Assembly: GCA_964487215.1 (NCBI GenBank)
Contig: CAZAPU010000027.1
Span: 1 to 11,093, forward strand
Source: CAG-611 sp964487215
GTDB lineage: Bacteria; Bacillota_I; Bacilli_A; RF39; UBA660
DNA: 11,093 nt
Reading direction: 5' to 3'
In this document: piece by piece, positions 5,974 to 11,093 of the stretch
How the letters are laid out: every line of letters starts with the position of its first letter
Numbering within the stretch: the first letter of the stretch is position 1
The notes under the pieces: model-generated
What the model was told of the DNA's origin: nothing
Database searches by the model: none
The model's input: only the letters and a program-made list of their open reading frames with translations
Translations under genes and position numbers: made by a program

Positions 5974-7245
5974 ATGGAACGAAAAATCATGAATGACTTA
6001 TTAAGATGGAAAACAGATAGTACAAAAAAGCCTATGTTGTTATATGGTGTATCAGGTTGTGGAAAAACACATACAGTACTTGAATTTGGTAAGAATGAGT
6101 ACAAAAATATTATTTATTTTGATTGTGTAAGTAATTTAGAGCTAAGTTATGTTTTCGAAAAGAATACAACATTAGATAAACTTATAAGGGGTCTTTCTGC
6201 CATATCTTTAGAAACAATTTTTAAAGAAGAAAGTTTAATTATTTTTGATAATGTTAATGAAAAAATATTAACAGCAATTAAAAAGATTTTTTTTGGTAAT
6301 AGTTCATATCACCTTATTACAATAACTGATTTAGATGAAATTGTTGAAAAATCAAAAGGTGACTTTGCTATTAAGAAGATGAACTTAGTTAATTTCTCAG
6401 AGTATTTAAAATTTGTTGGTAAAGAACAATTAATAGATTTTATTGATGAATCGTTCAAAAATAATAAACCAATGCCTTTTCATGCTATGGCATATGAATT
6501 ATTTAACGAATTTATTTTAACAGGTGGATATCCTGAATCAATTATAAGATTTAGTGAAGAGCAAAACTATAATTTATTAAGCTCTTATCATGAAAAAAAC
6601 CTAAAATTAATGAAAAATAAATTATTTAATTTAAATAATTTAATTGATGTAAAAAGAAGTAATGAATTACTTGATAATATTTCATTTCAATTATTAAAAG
6701 AAAATAAGAAATTTCTTTATGGTTTAGTTAGACCAAATGGAAGAGCAAAAGATTATGAACAAGCTATTAATTTTATGAATAATAATCATTTAATAGTTAA
6801 ATGCAATAAAGTAAATAAATTAGAATCTCCTTTGAGTAAAATAAAGGATGATGATAGTTTTAAATTATATTTTAATGATTCTGGACTTTTATATAAAAAG
6901 ATGAATGTTAGTAGTAATAGATTATTAACAAATGAAAGATTAGTTAATATTTTATATGAAAATAGTATAGTGGCAACTTTATCACAAAATGGATTTAATA
7001 TGTATTATTATCATTCAGATGGAAAATCCGAGTTAGATTTTGTAATACAAACAAGAACTGGAAAAATTATTCCTATTGAATTATTAGCAGATAATACAAA
7101 TACAAAATCAAAAAGTCTATCAATAGTTATGTCAAAGTATGATACACCTTTTGCAATAAGATTTACTTATAATAATTTTAGTGAAAAAAAAGGTATAAAG
7201 TATATACCATATTATGCAGCTTTTTGTATAACAGAGAATATGTAG
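5974..7245 (+). CDS. P-loop ATPase of the AAA_14/DUF4143 type
   Basis: The protein has 423 residues when started at the ATG at 5974, which AAGGAGG precedes by 9 bases; the frame is open back to a GTG at 5944, inside the promoter region. The Walker A motif is GVSGCGKT (25-32) and a Walker B-like strand is LIIFDNVNE (88-96), where most relatives have D-E. The middle block (about 130-200) contains LVNFSEYLKFVG and FILTGGYPESI, the typical AAA_14-to-DUF4143 passage (sEFL..., GG-P). The C-terminus has SELDFVIQTRTGKIIPIELL (352-371), which matches the D...E-x-K nuclease-like end of DUF4143, but the Lys is Leu here. The family is widespread and its role is poorly known. It is translated just ahead of gpmI with a 6-base gap. 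The family call is good; the function is unknown. Confidence 0.8.
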   Translation: MERKIMNDLLRWKTDSTKKPMLLYGVSGCGKTHTVLEFGKNEYKNIIYFDCVSNLELSYVFEKNTTLDKLIRGLSAISLETIFKEESLIIFDNVNEKILTAIKKIFFGNSSYHLITITDLDEIVEKSKGDFAIKKMNLVNFSEYLKFVGKEQLIDFIDESFKNNKPMPFHAMAYELFNEFILTGGYPESIIRFSEEQNYNLLSSYHEKNLKLMKNKLFNLNNLIDVKRSNELLDNISFQLLKENKKFLYGLVRPNGRAKDYEQAINFMNNNHLIVKCNKVNKLESPLSKIKDDDSFKLYFNDSGLLYKKMNVSSNRLLTNERLVNILYENSIVATLSQNGFNMYYYHSDGKSELDFVIQTRTGKIIPIELLADNTNTKSKSLSIVMSKYDTPFAIRFTYNNFSEKKGIKYIPYYAAFCITENM

Positions 7246-7251
7246 GAAACT

Positions 7252-8766
7252 ATGAAGAAAATAATTTTAGCTATACTTGATGGGGTAGGAATTAATAAAG
7301 ATCGTTTTGGTAATGCTGTAAAACTTGCTAATACTCCTACAATTAATTATTTATTAAATACTTATCCTCATTCACAATTAGATGCAAGTGGTACCTTTGT
7401 AGGTTTACCTGAAGGGCAAATGGGTAATAGTGAAGTTGGCCATATGACAATTGGAACTGGTAGAATAGTTGAACAACCATTAACAATAATAAATAAAGCT
7501 ATAAAAGATAAAAGCTTCTTTAATAACGAAGAAATATTATCTGTTATGCAACATGTAAAAGACAATAATTCAAAATTACATATATTGGGGTTATTATCAG
7601 ATGGAGGAGTTCATTCTCATATAAATCATATTATTTCGTTAATTGAAATGGCAAAACAAAATGATATACATAAATTATATATACATGTTTTCTTAGATGG
7701 AAGAGATACTTTACCAAAAGTAGCAATGAAATATTTAGATCAATTAAATTCTTATATGGAAAAAGAACATATTGGAAAAACCGCTACAATATCAGGTAGA
7801 TATTATGCAATGGATAGAGAAGAATCGTGGGAAAATACAAAGAAAGCCTATGATGTTATCGTTAATAACTTTGGAGTATATCAAGAAGATTATTATAAAT
7901 TAATTGATGAATCATATAAAATGGCAGAATATGATGAATTTATAAAACCTACAATAATTAACAAAGCAGGTGTTATTGAAGATAATGATGGGTTAATATT
8001 AGCAAACTTTAGACCAGATAGAACAACACAATTATTCTCTGCTATAACTAATCCTGAGTTTGATAAATTTGAAACAAGAAAACTTAACAATATAAAATTA
8101 GTTACAATGATGCCAGTTGATAAAAGTGTTATTTGTACTAATGCATTTAAATTACAAACAATAAATAATACTTTAGGAGAAATACTTTCCTTATATGATT
8201 ATCGTGTTTTGAGAATAGCAGAAGTTAGTAAATTTCCACATGTAACACATTTCTTTGATGGAGATAGAGATATTGAGATAAACAAAACTTTAAAAATAAA
8301 AATACCTAAAAAAGATGTTGAAACTTATGATTTATGTCCAGAAATGAGCTCATATGAAGTAACAAATAAAATACAAGATGAAATTGATAATTTTGATTTT
8401 GTTGTAGTTAATTATGCTAATGGAGATATGGTTGGACATACTGGTAATTTAGATGCTGCAGTAAAAGCAATAGAAACTGTAGATAAATGTATTGAAAAAT
8501 TATATAAAATGGCTAAGCAAAAAGATATTGAATTAATAATAACAGCAGATCATGGTAATGCTGAAGAAATGATAGACAAAGATGGAAATATATTAACGAA
8601 CCATACAACTAATAAAGTTAATTTTATTATGTGTAATGAAAATTATTTAGTAAAGGATGGTAGTCTAAGCGATATAGCAGTTTCAATTTTAACTTTACTT
8701 AATATTCCAATACCATTAGGAATGACTGGAAAATCAATTATTACAGAAAAAATAGAATATTTATAA
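7252..8766 (+). CDS. gpmI: 2,3-bisphosphoglycerate-independent phosphoglycerate mutase
   Basis: iPGM converts 3-phosphoglycerate to 2-phosphoglycerate using two Mn ions and a phospho-serine intermediate. S60 in GQMGNSEVGH is the catalytic Ser. D10 (LDGVG), the NYANGDMVGHTG block, TADHGNAEEM and NHTT give the metal ligands. The phosphate-transfer insert domain shows LLSDGGVHSH, FLDGRDT, YYAMDREESW and NFRPDRTTQ. At 504 residues it is of normal size (about 510). The ribosome site is weak: AGGA overlaps the TAG stop of the ATPase gene, so translation is probably coupled. There is no separate promoter, so this glycolytic enzyme depends on the ATPase promoter at 5911-5939. eno, a frequent neighbour, is not here. 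Confidence 0.96.
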   Translation: MKKIILAILDGVGINKDRFGNAVKLANTPTINYLLNTYPHSQLDASGTFVGLPEGQMGNSEVGHMTIGTGRIVEQPLTIINKAIKDKSFFNNEEILSVMQHVKDNNSKLHILGLLSDGGVHSHINHIISLIEMAKQNDIHKLYIHVFLDGRDTLPKVAMKYLDQLNSYMEKEHIGKTATISGRYYAMDREESWENTKKAYDVIVNNFGVYQEDYYKLIDESYKMAEYDEFIKPTIINKAGVIEDNDGLILANFRPDRTTQLFSAITNPEFDKFETRKLNNIKLVTMMPVDKSVICTNAFKLQTINNTLGEILSLYDYRVLRIAEVSKFPHVTHFFDGDRDIEINKTLKIKIPKKDVETYDLCPEMSSYEVTNKIQDEIDNFDFVVVNYANGDMVGHTGNLDAAVKAIETVDKCIEKLYKMAKQKDIELIITADHGNAEEMIDKDGNILTNHTTNKVNFIMCNENYLVKDGSLSDIAVSILTLLNIPIPLGMTGKSIITEKIEYL

Positions 8767-8835
8767 TTATGTTGAAATGAAAGTTATTTATTAGATTTGT
8801 ATAAATTGAAACATTTGTTATTATCAAAATAATAG

Positions 8836-8855
8836 AAGCACTTTTAGTGCTTTTT
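8836..8855 (+). terminator. intrinsic terminator after gpmI
   Basis: AAGCACT (8836-8842) pairs with AGTGCTT (8846-8852) around TTT and runs into five T. It lies 70 bases after the gpmI stop; those 70 bases show no gene. The next -35 box begins right after the T tract. Confidence 0.8.
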
Positions 8856-8856
8856 A

Positions 8857-8885
8857 TTGACTTTTTAATCATATTTTAGTATAAT
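8857..8885 (+). promoter_or_regulatory. strong sigma-A-type promoter of the sigma factor gene
   Basis: TTGACT (8857-8862), exactly 17 bases, then TATAAT (8880-8885): the best promoter in the window, 11 of 12 matches to consensus. The RNA start near 8892 leaves a short leader with an AAGGGGGA ribosome site (8897-8904). It implies that a normal housekeeping sigma factor exists in this organism. Confidence 0.75.
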
Positions 8886-8910
8886 ATTACTGCTTTAAGG
8901 GGGAATAGCG

Positions 8911-10020
8911 GTGCAAAATGTTATTGACATATTAAATGAAAATCCTAAATTAAAACAAAAAATAGAAATATTAATTAAAAGATTTGCAGTTAATAATACT
9001 ATTAAAGAGTATCAAATTAACAATTTAAACTTAAATGAAGAAGAACAATCAATATTTGATTATTTATTGGCTGAAAAAGATATAGAAGTTATTTATCAAA
9101 CTATTGATGAAAACTATTATACTGATAACTCATTAAAAATGTATTTAAGAGAAATAAATAGATTTCCCTTATTATCAGTTGAAGAAGAAAAAGAATTATT
9201 AAACAAATATCGTTCTGGTGATGAATCTGCAAAAGAAAAGTTATTACAATCTAATTTAAGATTAGTAATATATTTTGCAAATAGATATAGAAATAAAGGA
9301 TTAGATTTTGACGATTTAATTCAAGAAGGTAATATTGGCTTGTTAAAAGCTATTGAAAAATGTGATCCAAATATAAGTAGGATATCAACTTATGCAAGTT
9401 ATTGGATTAAATTATATATAGATAGGGCAATTGGAAATAATTGTAAGACGATTAGATTACCTTTAGATATGAAAAAAATAAATTATCAAATAATTAAAAC
9501 TAGAGAGAATTTTTACTTACATAATAATAGAGAACCAAGTTATGATGAATTATCAAAATTAATTGGTGTTTCAGTTGAACGATTAAAGAATATTGATAAA
9601 TATTTTTTAATGCAACCTATTTCAATGGATTGTCCGATAAATAATGAAGATGACAGTTATGTTAAAGATATAATATCAGATGAAAATTCTGAAAGTTTTG
9701 TTAAAGCATTAGAAAATAAAGAGTTAAGAGAAAAACTATTAAAGCTTATAAATGAAGCCCTGTTGACGGATAAACAAAAAGATGTTATTATAAAAAGAAA
9801 TTTTGGAAGAGATAAATTCCCAACTCTTAGACAACTAGCAGAACAATATCAAGTATCAGCATCATATGTTGGCAATATTGAAAGAGCTAGTTTACAAAGA
9901 ATAAGGAAATTATTAAGAAAATCACCAAAATTTCGTAAAGAATTCGAAGAATATATTGATGGAAAATCAATTAATCAAGATCAGATTATTTGTCGAACAA
10001 GGCTAAGCCACATTAGATAA
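8911..10020 (+). CDS. RpoD-like alternative RNA polymerase sigma factor
   Basis: A sigma-70 protein of 369 residues that directs RNA polymerase to promoters. After a divergent N-terminal part (1-70) come region 1.2 (72-103, MYLREINRFPLLSVEEE), region 2 (111-184, NLRLVIYFANRYRNKGLDFDDLIQEGN), region 3 (186-262) and region 4 (274-338). Region 1.2 places it in the RpoD-like group, not the short ECF type. Compared with RpoD, the -10 contact helix reads TYASYWIKLYIDRAI (160-174): the positions of E. coli Q437 and T440 are L168 and D171, and F427/W433 are I158/Y164. In region 4.2, R584, E585 and R588 are replaced by A317, S318 and G321. Altered promoter choice is therefore likely (inference). The GTG start is fixed by AAGGGGGA 7 bases upstream; the nearby ATG is out of frame. 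An unknown small gene follows. Confidence 0.9.
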   Translation: MQNVIDILNENPKLKQKIEILIKRFAVNNTIKEYQINNLNLNEEEQSIFDYLLAEKDIEVIYQTIDENYYTDNSLKMYLREINRFPLLSVEEEKELLNKYRSGDESAKEKLLQSNLRLVIYFANRYRNKGLDFDDLIQEGNIGLLKAIEKCDPNISRISTYASYWIKLYIDRAIGNNCKTIRLPLDMKKINYQIIKTRENFYLHNNREPSYDELSKLIGVSVERLKNIDKYFLMQPISMDCPINNEDDSYVKDIISDENSESFVKALENKELREKLLKLINEALLTDKQKDVIIKRNFGRDKFPTLRQLAEQYQVSASYVGNIERASLQRIRKLLRKSPKFRKEFEEYIDGKSINQDQIICRTRLSHIR

Positions 10021-10055
10021 ATAATAATGATAAATATTTATAGGAGATGAAAACA

Positions 10056-10499
10056 ATGCAAAAAAATGATTTTGAAGAAGATGTAAGAGATTTATTGAAC
10101 AGAGTTGAAGAAAGATTTTCTTCTGAGGAAAAAGAAGAAGTAAAGGATGTAATGATTGTGGCACTATTAGAAGATAATCCAAAGATTGATCATCCTTTTA
10201 ATAGAAGATATTATGTTTATGATTCATTAAATTTATTATTACAATCAGATTTAGGAGAAATGGGCAGAAAAATAGGCATGACATTTGATATGGTTTTTAG
10301 GGAACTATTAGAAAGAGTAAATGATTTCAGTGAAATTGACAATGAAGATTTAACATGTACTGATAGTGCAATGTATAGAATTAGTCAAATAAGTGGATGT
10401 ATTAACAAAATAAGAACTGATTATGAATCAGAGACAAATTCTTTTGATCAAAACTTTGAAGAAAGCAATGCAAATTTTACAAGACACTTAGAACAATAA
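10056..10499 (+). CDS. uncharacterised acidic cytoplasmic protein, 147 residues
   Basis: I do not recognise this protein. It is rich in Glu and Asp, appears mainly helical, and has no membrane segment or signal peptide. The first part (1-30) looks amphipathic (DFEEDVRDLLNRVEERF). The middle holds HPFNRRYYVYDSLNLLL and GRKIGMTFDMVFRELLERVNDF. The end is low in hydrophobic residues and may be flexible. There are two Cys residues but no CxxC metal motif. An ATG three codons earlier (10047) directly abuts the AGGAG site, so I choose the ATG at 10056, 9 bases from it. It lies 35 bases after the sigma gene with no strong promoter between, and a strong terminator follows, so the two are probably one operon. 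A sigma-binding or related role is a guess from position only. Confidence 0.75.
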   Translation: MQKNDFEEDVRDLLNRVEERFSSEEKEEVKDVMIVALLEDNPKIDHPFNRRYYVYDSLNLLLQSDLGEMGRKIGMTFDMVFRELLERVNDFSEIDNEDLTCTDSAMYRISQISGCINKIRTDYESETNSFDQNFEESNANFTRHLEQ

Positions 10500-10541
10500 T
10501 AAGAAAACAGTTTGAAATATTAACTGTTTTCTTATTTTTTA
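10498..10541 (+). terminator. strong intrinsic terminator after the small acidic protein gene
   Basis: A perfect 15-base inverted repeat (10498-10512 with 10522-10536) with a 9-base loop is followed by T to 10541. The first arm starts in the TAA stop codon. The A-rich left arm gives T-runs on the other strand too, so it may act in both directions. Confidence 0.85.
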
Positions 10542-10574
10542 TTAGAAAAATAAATAAAAAAGTTAAATTTTTGC

Positions 10575-10603
10575 TTGATTTTCATATATTATTGTGGTAT
10601 CAT
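10575..10603 (+). promoter_or_regulatory. promoter of the S10 ribosomal protein operon
   Basis: TTGATT (10575-10580), 17 bases and TATCAT (10598-10603), with a TG at 10595-10596 giving an extended -10. RNA should begin near 10610, so the leader is about 115 bases. It fits its place as the head promoter of the large S10 gene cluster. Confidence 0.65.
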
Positions 10604-10610
10604 TTACATG

Positions 10611-10724
10611 TTATGACTGCTGAGATGTGCAAGGTTGTCGATACACCAGGATGAGTTGTTTATATAAATCGGGTTATTTGTACGGAGCAAGTCTATACCA
10701 GATATAGGCGAAGGGAGGATAAAA
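10611..10724 (+). promoter_or_regulatory. structured leader RNA of rpsJ (S10 operon leader)
   Basis: This untranslated stretch is less A+T-rich than the flanking DNA and holds no open frame. GACTGCT (10615-10621) can close with AGCAAGTC (10686-10693) with one bulged A, bringing the whole leader into one domain. GGTTGT (10633-10638) pairs with ACACC (10643-10647) around CGAT. GTCTATA (10691-10697) pairs with TATAGGC (10703-10709) just before the GGGAGG ribosome site, and this hairpin competes for the GTC of the closing stem, a possible on/off switch. In E. coli, L4 controls the S10 operon through its leader; a related control here is inference. Confidence 0.55.
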
Positions 10725-11033
10725 ATGTCAAACACAAAAATTCGTGTTAGATTAAAGTCATATGATCATAGAATACTTGACAATGCTGCAGCAAAGATTG
10801 TTGAAACAGTAAAAAGATCAGGTGGAGAAGTTAGTGGTCCAGTACCATTACCAACTGAAATTGAAAAGATTACTATTTTAAGAGCTGTATATAAGTACAA
10901 AGATTCTCGTGAACAATTCGAATCACGAACACATAAGAGATTAATTGATATTAAAAATCCAAGCAAGGAAACTTTAGATGCTTTAAAGCGTTTAGATTTA
11001 CCAAGTGGTGTTGATATCGAAATAAAAGAATAA
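10725..11033 (+). CDS. rpsJ: 30S ribosomal protein S10
   Basis: S10 is a 30S head protein that also acts as NusE in antitermination complexes. The protein has 102 residues, the standard size, with the family blocks IRVRLKSYDHRILD, GPVPLPTE, HKRLIDI and LPSGVDIEIK. It starts at ATG behind GGGAGG. Arg codons CGT/CGA appear here alongside AGA, unlike most genes in the window, as expected for a highly expressed gene. It is first in the S10 operon; the next gene is rplC. Confidence 0.97.
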   Translation: MSNTKIRVRLKSYDHRILDNAAAKIVETVKRSGGEVSGPVPLPTEIEKITILRAVYKYKDSREQFESRTHKRLIDIKNPSKETLDALKRLDLPSGVDIEIKE

Positions 11034-11064
11034 AGAGAAAATAAAAAAAATTATGGAGGAAAAT

Positions 11065-11093
11065 ATGAAAGGAATCTTAGGTAAAAAAATAGG
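11065..11093 (+). CDS. rplC: 50S ribosomal protein L3, first codons only
   Basis: The window ends 29 bases into this gene. The readable start MKGILGKKI followed by GG fits the L3 N-terminus (MKGILGKKIGMT), and L3 directly follows S10 in nearly all bacteria. GGAGGA (11055-11060) serves as the ribosome site. The small visible part limits confidence only a little, because position and sequence agree. Confidence 0.85.

Noticed and set aside
7368..8090. Two minus-strand open frames of 65 codons within gpmI
   Set aside because: They lie fully inside a certain gene, show no family motif and have no ribosome site or promoter.
8806..8834. Promoter-like TTGAAA and AATAAT between gpmI and the sigma gene
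   Set aside because: The -10 is poor and the terminator at 8836-8855 would stop any transcript almost at once; the promoter at 8857-8885 is much better.
10636..10642. Spo0A-box-like TGTCGAT in the rpsJ leader
   Set aside because: It lies downstream of the likely transcription start and is explained by the hairpin 10633-10647; one mismatch to the box.
10766..10966. Minus-strand open frame of 66 codons within rpsJ
   Set aside because: It is a shadow of the S10 gene, without a start signal.
1..11093. Mobile element, prophage, CRISPR array, tRNA or rRNA
   Set aside because: No transposase or integrase, no spaced direct repeats and no cloverleaf or rRNA-like block were found on either strand.

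Overview
The window is a strongly A+T-rich bacterial chromosome segment carrying core genes on one strand. The organism looks like a low-GC Firmicute (Bacilli-type) lineage. It has a Spo0A sporulation-type master regulator, perfect Shine-Dalgarno sequences (GGAGG types), sigma-A-like promoters (TTGACT-17-TATAAT) and short AT-rich hairpin terminators. Gene order suggests a compact, somewhat rearranged genome, as in uncultured gut Bacilli close to the Mollicutes/Erysipelotrichia; this placement is inference. Trp is read from TGG throughout, and every complete gene ends in TAA or TAG, never TGA.

Layout. (1) 1-2714: a structured RNA leader, rpsB (S2 with an unusual C-terminal extension ending in a Rho-N/SAP-like module), tsf, a terminator/promoter junction, then frr; pyrH, often found between tsf and frr, is absent. 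(2) 2744-3058: a small membrane protein of the DUF898/YjgN type made of two 47-residue repeats. (3) 3125-5015: the glycolytic pair pgk-tpiA. (4) 5103-5873: spo0A in its own transcription unit. (5) 5974-8766: a two-gene unit of an AAA_14/DUF4143-type ATPase and gpmI. (6) 8911-10499: an RpoD-like alternative sigma factor with changed promoter-contact residues, followed by an unrecognised small acidic protein. (7) 10575-11093: promoter, structured leader, rpsJ and the start of rplC, i.e. the beginning of the S10 ribosomal-protein operon.

How it works together. Translation genes (S2, EF-Ts, RRF, S10, L3) flank three enzymes of lower glycolysis (PGK, TPI, iPGM). Two transcription regulators (Spo0A and a divergent sigma factor) lie between them. 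Intergenic regions are short and densely used: in three of them (before frr, pgk and spo0A) the -35 box of the next gene lies inside the terminator hairpin of the previous one, and in three places the stop codon itself lies in the terminator stem.

I see no mobile element, CRISPR array, tRNA or rRNA, and no gene-free stretch longer than about 230 bases. There is no clear new defence or mobile system. The most unusual items are the S2-Rho_N fusion, the sigma factor with altered specificity residues and its unknown partner gene, and the abrupt base-composition step inside rpsB.
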